This document shows, in pieces, positions 11,226-22,131 of a DNA stretch of 64,000 nt. Source of the stretch: Bradysia coprophila (taxonomy: Eukaryota; Arthropoda; Insecta; Diptera; Sciaridae); the NCBI RefSeq assembly GCF_014529535.1, contig NW_023503375.1:5703858-5767857 (forward strand), in the 5' to 3' direction. A model generated the notes under the pieces. It was not told where the DNA came from. It saw only the letters and a list, made by a program, of their open reading frames with translations, and did not search any database. The position numbers were made by a program, and so were the translations under genes. Every line of letters begins with the position of its first letter. Positions within the stretch are counted from its first letter, which is position 1.

Positions 11226-11265
11226 TATAAAATCAGTACAATGCTTTTCAAAATGTATCATTTGA
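11226..11265 (+). promoter_or_regulatory. TATA box and initiator of the cold-shock gene
   Basis: TATAAAA at 11226-11232 is followed 34 bases later by an atcattt initiator-like site (A at 11260). This is normal spacing for an insect RNA polymerase II core promoter and predicts a 5' UTR of about 45 bases before the ATG at 11305. Confidence 0.5.
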
Positions 11266-11304
11266 ACAGTTGAAAGTAGCTCAAGTTAGTCCACGCATAC
11301 CAAG

Positions 11305-11577
11305 ATGTCAGCTTCCGCTCGCATTATCTTCCGTTTGGTTTGCTTGCTATCCGTTGTGTCAATTTGTGTAGCTATTACGGGAACTGTAAAATGGTTCAAC
11401 GATTCAAAAGGTTTCGGATTCATCACACCAGACGATGGTAGTAAAGACGTCTTTGTTCATTTCTCCGCTATCCAAACGGATGGATTCAAAACGTTAAAGG
11501 AGGGACAGAAGGTCCGATTCGACATTAAACAGGGTGATAAAGGACCATCAGCCGAAATGGTAGAAGTTCTGGTATAA
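11305..11577 (+). CDS. Secreted-type bacterial-like cold-shock protein
   Basis: Intronless 90-aa ORF. Residues 1-23 ([23 protein letters not shown]) form a standard eukaryotic signal peptide. Residues 25-90 are one complete cold-shock domain with RNP1 KGFGFI (35-40) and RNP2 VFVHF (49-53), the single-strand nucleic-acid-binding face. The spelling [17 protein letters not shown] is that of bacterial CspA-type proteins; animal Y-box and Lin28 domains differ here (NGYGFI-type RNP1). A TATA/initiator lies upstream and an AATAAA 35 bp after the stop, so the gene looks equipped for insect expression. I infer transfer from a bacterium plus acquisition of a secretion signal. Contamination is unlikely because the flanks carry repeat families found elsewhere in this window. 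Its function outside the cytosol is unknown. Confidence 0.9.
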   Translation: MSASARIIFRLVCLLSVVSICVAITGTVKWFNDSKGFGFITPDDGSKDVFVHFSAIQTDGFKTLKEGQKVRFDIKQGDKGPSAEMVEVLV

Positions 11578-11611
11578 ATTGACTTAACTGTACAATGAAA
11601 TGTGGTTATGG

Positions 11612-11617
11612 AATAAA
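11612..11617 (+). terminator. Poly(A) signal of the cold-shock gene
   Basis: AATAAA in ggaataaaattt, 35 bp after the stop codon at 11577. Confidence 0.6.
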
Positions 11618-12541
11618 ATTTGGTTCGCAAAATAGTTATACTGAGCCAACAGTTTTTTTTTATGAAACATGATCTACGCTGTGTAAATGCTAAAGATGTG
11701 ACTATTAGCACACTTTTCTCTTCAATCGTCCGATATTTTTTCCTCTTCTTTGAAGCTTGCATTTCTGCAGTTCGAGCAACTGTGACTGTCGTTGTTGCAA
11801 TGTATGATTTTGCTAGAGTGTCGACTGTCAACATACGTTTGCTATCGTTTATGAAAAGACCGTATCTTGAATTTTTGATTCTGTTAAGCTTCGCTTAATT
11901 AGGTGTTAAGAATGAAATTGCGAAAACTTCATCCAGCTCATATGAAAATGAAATTCAAGCCACATCCGATCCGTATGATCGATGGCTCTATAGAATCGTT
12001 ATAATCCCCTGACAATTTTGTGGAACAACTTTTTTCTAGTTGTCGTTTATTTTTGGCAGTAGAGTTGTAAAAGTGAGCTGTGTCGCATCTTCAAAAAAAA
12101 TTATTTGTGAACTCAAATTTGAATTATTTCGCCAATAAACCGACGATTTATTTGGAAGTGTGCAGGTTTGTAGTTCTTAGAAAGGCGCTGCGATACATAC
12201 CCAAAAAAAGGCGAAAGGTCCGTGAGTGGAAGCGCTAGACATCCAAATACAAAAGTTTGATAACGTATAGTAGAAAGTAGTCTATCGGAAGCCGTTGGTC
12301 GTTGCTGTCCAAGGATATGACAAGAAATTGAGACAATTTTACTACTTCGGAGAACTCCTAAGGGCTCCTCTGCCACAAAGCCACGAAAAAAACAGAAAAC
12401 CTATCAGACCTCATTACTACGGGTCTCTACTTTCCAATGGGCTCAATTTGAAGAGTAAGTTACTATCAGTAAAAAAAAAAACTTAAAGGGTAAGTGTGAC
12501 CCAAGTCCTTTATCTTACTTACAAAATTACTGATATCGCTG
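11618..12541. other. Intergenic; repeat fragments
   Basis: No gene. Near 12427 the segment tactttccaatgggctcaat also occurs at 19098, next to the large palindrome. From about 12488 the sequence is the left half of a dispersed repeat related to 8505-8710. Confidence 0.45.
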
Positions 12542-14008
12542 CCCAAGTAGCATTCAACGGTTAAAATTCGGTTGTGCAACTGTTATTACACCGCGGTTGT
12601 AAATTATTTGAAGATAACCCAAAATAACTAATTAGTTGTCGCAACGTTGCTACAACGTTGCAATAACGATTGTGCAACGGTTTTTGCCCAGTTGCGAAAG
12701 TTGTAAGATTCTAGTAACGAATTGGTTGTAAGACGGTTATACATTATACAACGAATTGGTTAAAGTTGTAAAACGGTTGTATGACCGACGTAGGACTTAT
12801 AAATCACATTTGAAAATTCGATACCGTCTTACTTATTAGTTGTACTACCGTTTCACAACTTTTTCGTTTATCATTAAATTCAGCTTATAGCTACACTTTC
12901 AAGAACACGTTTTATCTGGAAAATTGTATGTGCAATATTCGTAAATCAATTTACATTATTTATGCACTGAAAAGATGTTTTTATGCACAGCAATTCAACT
13001 GATTTTTTTTTATTATTTATTATCATTCATCATTTGGTGCGTAAATAAAGTAAGGTGAATAGATCAGTGTCAAATAACTGTTCTTCTCTCAAAATAGTGT
13101 CAAATGAGTTGTCAATTTCACAAAGCTAACCTCAAACAATGACAGCTCCATATAAATTTGTGTAACATTGTGGTTAGCTTTGTGAAAATGACAGCTCATT
13201 TGACATCTCAAACGACATTGACAATGATCTATTGTTCTTATTTTATTCACGGTTCGATTTTAGTCAACAATTCAGTCAGTCACACGTTTTTCCACTCGTT
13301 TTTCTACATCTTTGATAATTAGCACCGTATTGGCTTAATGCCAATTCAACAAAGTTTTATCCATCAATTTCACTTTTATTGTAAGATACTGTTGTCGACC
13401 CTAACTCCTATCAAGAGACCTAACAAATAACATAAAGTAACCTAACGTCGACAACAGCGGCAAACAAAACTAGTGAAATTGATCAATAAAATGTTGATTT
13501 ACGAATTGGCAATAAATTAGAAAAATACGACAATTCACAAAGTATTCACAATTTTCAGCATAAACATTCTTCAAATTTCATTGTTTCACATGGTGACATC
13601 GTATGAAAACTGAAACGCTAAAGCATAAAAAGTGTCTCATAGATAGGTATATTCCGAGCGAACTTTTTAGCATGACATCTTGATTCCAACTGACGCAAAT
13701 TTGCAGATGGATTAGTTGCTCAACCGTTTTACGACGAATTAGTGAAAGAGATTTCCTCAACTTATTGGTTGCATAACGGTTAAGTGACGAATAAGTTTTT
13801 TGCAAAAATTATCTATTCACTTATTCGTTTATTAACGGTTGCACCACTAATTCGTTAAAAATTGAATGATAACGAATTAGTTGTGAAACGGTTATATAAC
13901 GAATAAGTTATTTTGAGCATAACTTATTCGTTACATAACCGTTGGACAACGAAAAAGTTTGCAACGAATAAGTCATTTTCCAACCGCGGTTATGAAATGC
14001 TACTTGGG
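12542..14008. mobile_element. 1.47-kb non-autonomous DNA element, CCCAAGTAGC termini
   Basis: It begins CCCAAGTAGCATT and ends AATGCTACTTGGG. The host repeat resumes on both sides with a shared TG, consistent with a 2-bp target duplication when compared with 8550-8575. Both ends (12550-12790 and 13700-13990) carry many diverged copies of gttgtaaaacggtt and aacgaattagtt in both orientations. The middle holds another palindrome (about 13060-13235, cacaaagctaacctcaaaca mirrored by tgtggttagctttgtgaaaa). No transposase ORF is present. Confidence 0.75.
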
Positions 14009-15019
14009 TGAGGGTGACGCATTGTGCGTCGTACGCAAAAAAGTTTTATCATCAACAAATTGACTCAATAAATTTGTGAAAGAAAATTTTACAACGTTTT
14101 TGCGTCACAAGTGGCATATGATTCGGTTTTCTTTCGTTTAAATTCTTTCAATACATTTTTCAACCATTTTCCTAACAATACGTGTCTCAACATCTCATTT
14201 CGACTCATTTCGACAGCATCAAAAAACCTTATGGACATTAAAAAATTCTAGAGAAATCAGCCTGAATTCCAAAATCGAGAAACCAATAACCCAAATCCAT
14301 CGAAAAATCCGATGGAAGTTAGGAGGTGCTAGAGGAACCATCTGTCATCCCAAAATTTATAGAACCAACCTTGAAACACTTCACTAATTTCGAATATAAC
14401 TCAAATCCATAAAAAAATCCGATGGAAGTTAGGTAGTGCGAGAGGAATCATCTTTCATCCCAAAATTTAGGAACCAACCTTGGAACACCTCACTTATGTC
14501 GAAAATAACCCAAATCCATCAAAACACTTTTTCCGACATTTACGAATTACTTACTGAAAAAATTATTTCTTCTGACACACACATACACACACATAAAACA
14601 CGCTTTTATATATGGCTTTCGTATGGAAACTTCCGGGAGCCCTAGCTCCCAAACGAGGCCCGTTCCCCCCAATTTTTTTTGTGGAATGTCATAGAATGCC
14701 GACTAGAATCTACTTCCAAAATTTCAAGAAATTCTAATGAAGACTTTAGAAGATAGGAAACATGGACGGACGGAACCACAAAGTAACGTAGGATTTTTTC
14801 ATTTCGTTTAAAGTACAGTATTAGACCAAAATGTATGGAAATGTGGCTTCTTGGAAGATTTATTACGTTGCCAAATTTTAAGCTACAAGAACGTGTGATA
14901 GCTCGTTGAACTCGTACGGATGGATGCCTAGTTTTTTTAAAGCTAATTTAGAGTCATTTGGAGTTGAATTGCAGAATATTTGCTGTATATAGTTCCGCAG
15001 TCTACGACAAAAAATTTCT
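14009..15019. other. Intergenic with a tandem duplication (14285-14525)
   Basis: The right half of the interrupted dispersed repeat is at 14009-14110. A unit of about 109 bp starting cccaaatccatcgaaaaatc is repeated twice and a bit (near 14290, 14398 and 14508) with about 85-90 percent identity by eye. No gene was seen. Confidence 0.55.
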
Positions 15020-15259
15020 CACCATCGCACTAGCAATAATAATCAGCAAAAAGTTTTTTTAGAAGTCAATAACCTTGCACCATTGTTTTTTCAAAATTTT
15101 TCGAGCTAAACGAGGTAGCTGGATTGTGGGTCCGAACCAAAAAAAAATCTACAGACGCTTTTGCAGAGTTTTCACTCTGTACGGTATCTAGAGGGTCTAC
15201 TAGAACATACAAAAATTAAAAAAAGTTAAAAAATGTTTTACGGTCGTTTTGATATGGTA

Positions 15260-16604
15260 CACGGTTGGTTTGAAACGAGATTAAATAGGGACCGCCGACC
15301 ACCAATAATTTTTTTTCATATTTATAATGAGTGATGGACAAGAACATCACACAGGAAAAAATTAGCCGGAACCCCTGAGCCGTTTCTGAGAACCAGTGGA
15401 TGCGCTGCCACAAGCAGTCAAGCACAGCCTGAGCACACACTTTAATGGGGATCGGTAGAGGGAACAATTCTAAGATATACTGTGTAAAAAATATTTCTTT
15501 CGGTCATTTGCTCTCGGAGCAATAACAGTTGAAAGTCAAAATTTCACCATTTTCGAAGGGTGATGTATCCTTGACAAAGTGACCGAACCAGCCAGTTCCA
15601 GATTGATTCTAGACGCGGTTAATAAGCTCTTTCAAATGGCGAAATTTTTTTTTTTGAAAATGTTCTTTTAAGTTACATTTTTAGAGAAGTTAATTTTTCC
15701 GCTACCCTCGGTGAAATTTGGCCACTTCTGTACCTTTTTGGTAGCCTTTTTTCAAACTTATTTGCCCCTAATATTATAGCCTGAGGAATAAGCTTTTCAA
15801 CGATACCAAACATGCCATACTTGATCCACAACAAGTACTGTTGATGATTCAGTTTTCAATCGAATATTACAATTGAATGTCTTTTACTCAATTATATGTA
15901 TGGTACCGACTCAGAAATTCATTAAATTTTACTACTTTTCAAAAAAATCTTGAAATTTAATAATTTCGTTTTCGAGGGCTCCAGATTTGCGAGTAGAGTG
16001 ACTTCGATTGAAAACTTAATCATCAACAGTACTTGTTGTGGATCAAGTATGGCATGTTTGGTATCGTTGAAAAGCTTATTCCTCAGGCTATAATATTAGG
16101 GGCAAATAAGTTTGAAATAAGGCTACCAGAAAGGTACAGAAGTGGCCAAATTTCACCGAGGGTAGCGGAAAAATTAACTTCTCTGAAAATGTAACTTAAA
16201 AGAACATTTTCAAATTTTTTTTTTCGCCATTTGAAAGAGCTTTTTAACCGCGTCTAAAATCAATCTGGACTGCCTGTTCGGTCACTTTGTCAAGGATACA
16301 TCACTCTTCGAAAATGGTGAAATTTTGACTTTCAACTGTTATTGCTCCGAGAGCAAATGACCGAAAGCAATATTTTTTACACAGTATATCTTAGAATTGT
16401 TCCTTCTACCAATCCCCATTAAAGTTTGTGCTCAGGCTGTGCCTGACTGCTTGTGGCAGCGCATCCACTGGTTCTCAGAAACGGCTCAGGGGTTCGGGCT
16501 AATTTTTTCCTGTGTGATGTTCTTGTCCATCACTCATTTTAAATATGAAAAAAAATTATTGGTGGTCGGCGGTCCCTATTTAATCTCGTTTCAAACCAAC
16601 CGTG
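15260..16604. mobile_element. Palindromic element inserted in the larger palindrome, GGTA target duplication
   Basis: The ends are CACGGTTGGTTTGAAACGAG and its reverse complement. The whole 15260-15860 arm is mirrored by 16010-16604 around an AT-rich centre. GGTA flanks both sides (15256-15259 and 16605-16608), and removing the element restores the reading of the outer arm. The two similar peptides readable in the arms (83 aa minus, 102 aa plus) are shadows of the repeat. Confidence 0.8.
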
Positions 16605-16625
16605 GGTACCAAGTTTCAACGAGGT

Positions 16626-18019
16626 TAGAGATGAGCGGGCCGCCCGAAATACATCGGCCCGACCCGACCCGACCCGGCCTAACCGGGTTCGGGTCCGGGT
16701 TTTGAAAATCCATTCGGGCCGGGTCGGGTCGGGTTTTAAAGACGAAAATTCGGGCCGGCCCGACTTAAAAATAAAAATTTAAAGGAAGCCTATAAAAGCC
16801 TATAAAGCATGAAACACTAAATTATTTTGAGGGATTTTTTTGAAAGTGGACCAGGCTCCGTCGGAGCTATTTTTTGCGACGGTTTGTTCATATGCCCAGA
16901 TAGCCCTTGGTCCCACTAGTCCAAAACCGCAGTCGTTTAATTTTCATGTTTGCGTCTTGGCTGGTGGTGAAGGTGCAAAAGTCGAAAAAAGGGTGTTTTT
17001 ATACGTGATTTACTGCCGCTACAGACAATGGACACACATGTGTGGCGGCTCGTTGGATAGGTATTGTCAAGGAGATACGGGGCAAGCACAGATATCTTAC
17101 ATGTCCTGTACTGTTGTTCGAAAATAACAAAAATATTGTGTCAGTCAAAGGATGTAAATTTTGATGAACTTCAAAAGGTGATATCTCGCACCTGGAGAAT
17201 GTTTATGGTTAGATCATTGGATGCAGACATCAAAAACAGCATAATTCGTGTATTTTTCTAAAATCAACATTTTGCTTTCCAGTGTAGGAAGACATTTGCT
17301 TTATACCCAAAAAAGTATCCTGAAACCTTTCACTTCTATGGCAATTGAGGTATAATTGTAGAGCTGGGTTAAGCCTCTATCAGGGCAACCACTGATCTGT
17401 ACAACAACAGTCACCAGGTACAAAATATCACCTAATAAAGCTCATCAAAATTTCCGGCCTTTGACTGATACATACTTTTTGTTATTTTTGAATAGTGCTT
17501 GAGTACACATTTGATATCTGTCTTTGCCCCGGGTCTCCTGGACAGTACCTATCCAGCGAGCCGCCACACATGTGTGTCCATCGTCTGCAGCGGCAGTAAA
17601 TCACGTATAAAAAACACCCTTTTTCGACTTTTGCACCTTCACCACCAGCCAAGACGCAAACATGAAAATTAAACGACTGCGGTTTTGGACTATTGGGACC
17701 AAGGGCTATCTGGGCATATGAACAAACCGCCGCAAAAAAATAGCTCCGACGGAGCCTGGTCCACTTTCAAAAAAATCCCTCTTTATTATTTTACTTCGCG
17801 TATAAGATCATTGCAAAACTTTGATGCGTAGAAAATAATTTTTCATTAAATTTCTTACAGTAAAAAAAGTCGGGTCATGTCGGGCCGATGATTTTTTCGG
17901 GCCGGGTTGGGTCGGGCCGCGAAGAGAAAAGTCTCGGGTCGGGTCGGGCTCGGGTTCATAAAATTGGATCGGGCCGGGTCGGGTCGGGTATTGAAAAAAC
18001 GTCGGCCCGCACATCTCTA
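16626..18019. mobile_element. hAT-type non-autonomous element with GC-rich ends
   Basis: The termini are TAGAGATGAGCGGGCCG and CGGCCCGCACATCTCTA. The flanks aacgaggt (16618-16625) and accgaggt (18020-18027) form an 8-bp duplication with one mismatch. Subterminal arrays of gggtcgggtc-type repeats lie at 16640-16760 and 17870-17995 in opposite orientation. Inside, another arm pair (about 16830-16990 and 17620-17780) mirrors itself. The TIR style and 8-bp duplication are hAT features; no transposase ORF was found. Confidence 0.85.
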
Positions 18020-18743
18020 ACCGAGGTGCAATTGTCAAGAATTTTATAAGTGAAAAAGTCATCTCTTTAGGGTGAATTTTTTCGAGCTATTGACTATTGT
18101 TGTGGTAGCTCATTTTGTAGCGCATCCAGCAGGCGTACAGTTTGGATAGGTAAATTTGGAAGACCCAAAAATGTGTCATTTCTTCGAGTATGGAGACAAT
18201 TAACATTTTAACCCGATGGTAACGAATTCACAAAATTCTAAGAATTCTTTTATTCTTCTTTTGTTATAATGGCAGACGATACCAGCCGTATTTGTAGAGT
18301 TAAATACAGCGAGTAAATGAAAATTTTTGACAGAAATTTGAATATTATTCATGAATAACACATTTAAAAGCTGAAAATAGTAAAATTTCGTTTTTTAAGA
18401 GAATTTTTGGGCCTTCCAACAGCGAAACCAAAAAATATTTAAATTTACCTATCTAAACTGTGTGTTTGCTGGATGCGCTATTGAAATACCTACAAAATGA
18501 GCTATCACAACAATAGCTCGAAAAAAATTTACCCAAAAGAGATGACTTTTTCATTTACAAGATTCTTGAAAATTGCATCTCGGTGAAACTTGGTGCTATA
18601 CCAAAACGACGGTAAAACATTTTTTAAGTTTTTTTAATTTTTGTATGTTCTAGTAGACCCTCTAGATGCCGCCGTACAGAGTGAAAACTCTGCAAAAGCA
18701 TCTGTAGATTTTTTTTGGTTCGGACCCACAATCTACCTACCCA

Positions 18744-18951
18744 CGACAGAGTAAAGTTAACCAGGCAGGAGCGCTTGTTTGACTAGGGACCTGAATAATC
18801 TAGTAGCCCTTGATATTTTGCGAATAAAAATTTTCAATTTATGTCAATGTTCATTTGAGTTCATTTTCATCCCATGTATTAGGTCCCTTATTTGACGTTT
18901 TGAAAATGAACCGCTCCTGCATGGTTTATTTTACTCTGCCGTGTCCTACCT
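18744..18951. mobile_element. Short MITE in the right arm of the large palindrome
   Basis: The ends cacgacagagtaaagttaac and gtttattttactctgccgtg are near-perfect inverted repeats followed by caggcaggagcg / gctcctgcatgg. Comparison with the intact left arm near 15115 shows cctac duplicated on each side. This element is therefore younger than the arm it sits in. Confidence 0.75.
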
Positions 18952-19046
18952 CGTTTAGCTCGAAAATTTTTGAAAAAACAATGGTGCAAGCTTATATTGA
19001 CTTCTAAAAAAACTTTTTGCTGATTATTATTGCTAGTGCGATGGTG

Positions 19047-19432
19047 AATCGCGGTAGGTCGGAATCTTTAAAAATAAAAATTGAAATCGACACACCCTAC
19101 TTTCCAATGGGCTCAATTTGACGAGTAATTTACTACTTTACATTGATATTATTACGTTCAATTCGAAAAAATAGGATTGAGGCGGTCCGCATAAATTTTT
19201 TGGCACTTTTTTCTTTCATAATTATCCTTCAACCAAAATACCGGTTTTTCGGCAAAAAAAAAATGCCCGGTATTCTGGATACCAAGAATACACATTATTT
19301 GCACATGCGCATACTGCTTCCAATAGGCTGCAACCAATAGTGATGTTCGGAAACGAACGACATCATCAACCAATTGGAAATCCTTCAGCTAAAGAAAAAT
19401 CAAACGACTCGCAATTTTAACCACAAAAGTTT
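19047..19432. other. Intergenic, 3' flank of the coiled-coil gene
   Basis: No gene was seen. It holds tactttccaatgggctcaat (19096), shared with 12427, probably a fragment of another dispersed element. Confidence 0.45.
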
Positions 19433-19438
19433 TTTATT
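19433..19438 (-). terminator. Poly(A) signal of the coiled-coil gene
   Basis: AATAAA on the minus strand, 79 bp beyond the stop codon at 19517. Confidence 0.5.
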
Positions 19439-19516
19439 TGTGTGTTTGAAGATCCAAGGCCATTCAAAAATAGTACAAAAAAAGAGAAGAACACGTTGAC
19501 CAATAATTTAGTTTGA

Positions 19517-22131
19517 CTATAAAGCCGGCCCGGCAAAATCATCATCTTCACAATCAGAGTAATCGTTTCTGGGCAAACCACCGTCGTCTATCGTGTCTAT
19601 CTTTCGGGCCATTAATCTCAGATTTTCTACGCCATTCAGTAATTGTCTGCAAAGTGAGAAGTGTGAACAAATGCCGTCAGCACGGCGGAAAAAAAACTTT
19701 TATTGAAATTACGAACCGTAAATTGGTTTCGGCTGTGGATGCGGCTATCATTAACTCTTTAGCAAGCTGTTGTGACTGGGGTATAGGCCTTGTGTTATAT
19801 GTGTGACTACTCGATCCACCAACGGCACCTTCCTCTTTCAAAATTTCATTTTCACGACGAAGTTCGTCCACTTGAACCGTTAGCTTCATCACAAGTTTTT
19901 TGTATTCGTCGGCGGAATTTTGTGCGGCTGCAGCTCTTTGCTGGAGGAGTCAAATAAATAAATTGAGCTGAACGGATGACTGGAACAGTTAATTAAGCCA
20001 TGGTCTTACATCACTTCGATTTATACTCTCAGCAGCATCGTCCGCATTTCGAGTAACATGTTCGTTATGCCTTAGAGCAGCTATTGACGACTCCAAATCA
20101 GCTATGGTCCGAGCTTGTTCCTGAATTATTTGATTTCGGTTTTTCAATTCACGTCTTAATCTGCAAGGAGACAATGAAATGGCGTTGAAGGACATAAAAC
20201 ATTGACCGCACAGTCCCCACAGTTCCCTACCTGTTATTTTCGGATCTCATTTCCGATCTGGTTCGCGGCATAAAGTCATTCGATAACTCCGATTCCGGTG
20301 ATGTTTCCTGTACTTCCTGCAAATCCGGTTGCCTTACCGTTGAATGCACATGACCGTCGGACAAAAAATCCGGAAGCGTTTGAAAACTATCACCACCGCC
20401 GCTCTGCGAATTTCTACTATTGCTCAAATGGTCATTGACCGGTGGATATCCGTCTGTTCTGGCCGTTAAGTCTAATTGATAATTGTTATGCATTGGATGT
20501 GACTGTGATCGATTGTGTCCGGCATTGATGGGAAGATCAATCGGTAAATCTAACGGTAATATCAACGGGTTGCGATTCGACGCGTTGCGATTCGATTCAT
20601 TCGAATTGCACATCAGATCGAACGGCATGTCACCGTTGGTTGAATAGTTACGGCCACACTCATTTTCGTTTAACGTAAAATCCGGCAGCTGATGATCGTA
20701 TTGATGGTAGCTGGACGATAGCGGTGAAACTATGGGCGATCGATCACTGTTGTCTTTGTAGTAAAATTTCTCCATCAGCAGATGATCTTGCACAAAGTCG
20801 GGCAATGCAGACGGATTATCGGGATTGAGATTTTTCATCAAATTGGGATACAGATCCCGAAAAGCGTCGGTCAACATGTCATTTTTGTCAGCGTCCAGAA
20901 ATGATATAGGCCGTTGATCGTACGCAGAACAGGAACGCTGAATGGGTGTACTTTTCTGTGCTTGCGTATCCGCATCGGTGTTCATATTGTTGAACGAACG
21001 ATTCGATTGGAGCGGATGCGGTCCCATGTTTGTGACATCCGACGATTGGGGCAAAGCCGACGCCAGACTTGCTTGAGAATCGAACGATGAGAATCGCGGT
21101 GAACGTTTGATGCGGATTTTTTCACTGGCACTCGAGTTGGATGGGATTTTTGGCCGGACACCGGACATTTGATTATGTTGCTCGCTGGTTACGTCTTGCT
21201 TTAAGAAATGTTTTAACGAAAATAGGTTCTCTTCCCGTCGGGTTTGCTCTGTTGTGCCTGTAATTGCAGGAGAAATTATTCGCATTAGACTTTTGATTTT
21301 AATGTCAAAGGAACATTGTGGCAGAGAAGGCAAGTTACATTTCGGTAATGAATGTTGTAACCGAGGTTTATACCTATCTGTATTAGTCCCGGTCACCCTT
21401 ACTTTCCGCAGCAGTTTCTTCAAAAGATTAAAGAAGTGATTGGGTCATGGTGGTTGTGCGGGTGTGGAGAGTCAATCGGACACTATGTGTTCTGAGTCTT
21501 CTGAACTTTAGGAGATGATTTTTTCAACTCATAACCGACTGACGGACTGACAATCACCCCGATCAATGTTTATTCAAATCAGTTGCCAGTGGACCGACGG
21601 TAGCAAGGACCATTGAAGATATGGTGGATGCTCAGGCACTAATTGTAATCCAACACCAAAGCACTGTGGCACCATCACTGAGCATTACGAAAGTTTTCAA
21701 TTCGTTGTCTGTGGTGCTATGGCCGAAATGACGACAATATCATGGATCGAAGATCCTCTGGGAAAAAGTTAATCTTTTGACTTTACGACGTAAATAGAAA
21801 AGCTGGAGTGCAGTCAGACACGGATACAGCAAATTTTCGGCCTCTTTACAAATTCTTTAAAATCGAGTTGGTGTGTCGCACCAGACGTTAGCCAATCTAC
21901 GCATTATGACTTAGAGTTACGTGCCACAATTTGTTTGGATTTTGTTGTCACACACACAAAAACCAGAAACATTTTCAGGGCAGACTAACCATCGTTATTG
22001 TTACTGCTGCTGCTGATTTCACCTGTAGAAGCACCACTTTCAGCCGACTCATTTGGTCGGCTATCACATTCAAATTCATCGTCTTTCATTGACGGATCGA
22101 AACTTTTGTTATTGTTGTGTTCGTTAGACAT
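19517..22131 (-). CDS. Coiled-coil protein, tentatively ENTR1 (SDCCAG3)-like
   Basis: Five exons on the minus strand: 22131-21990, 21257-20231, 20160-20010, 19940-19717 and 19646-19517. Phases agree at every junction and give 557 aa. The start is MSNEHNNN, in better context than an upstream in-frame ATG at 22218. Residues 1-390 are Ser/Asn/Asp-rich and probably disordered, with repeated LPDF motifs. Residues 390-490 form a coiled coil (RLRRELKNRNQIIQEQARTI; TVQVDELRRENEILKEE). The C-terminus has LAKELMIAASTAETNLRQLL, then NGVENLRLMA and an acidic end. This order of coiled coil then QLL.GVENLR-like segment recalls ENTR1, an endosome and cytokinesis trafficking factor; I hold that identity loosely. 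Exon 4 uses a weak donor (gttcgt). Intron 1 is 732 bp, the others 70 bp. Confidence 0.8.

Larger units (their letters stand above)
15020..19046. mobile_element. Large palindromic element that received three other insertions
   Basis: The ends are caccatcgcactagcaataa (15020) and the reverse complement ending ..gcgatggtg (19046). The arms continue through gaggtagct..ggtccgaacc (15110-15140) and ggttcggacccacaatctac (18718), and through gttttacggtcgttttgata (15234) against its mirror near 18600. A final pair of arms lies at 18020-18110 and 18490-18590. Removing the insertions at 15260-16604, 16626-18019 and about 18745-18950 restores continuous arms. There is no transposase and no obvious target duplication for the outer element. 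Confidence 0.8.

Noticed and set aside
11305..11577. Bacterial contamination as the source of the cold-shock gene
   Set aside because: The signal peptide, TATA box, poly(A) signal and flanking insect repeat families argue against it; long-read confirmation would still be useful.
15216..16705. Two ORFs (minus 15216-15467, plus 16397-16705) encoding the same peptide
   Set aside because: They are the two arms of one palindrome, so the match reflects the inverted repeat; no transposase motif is present.
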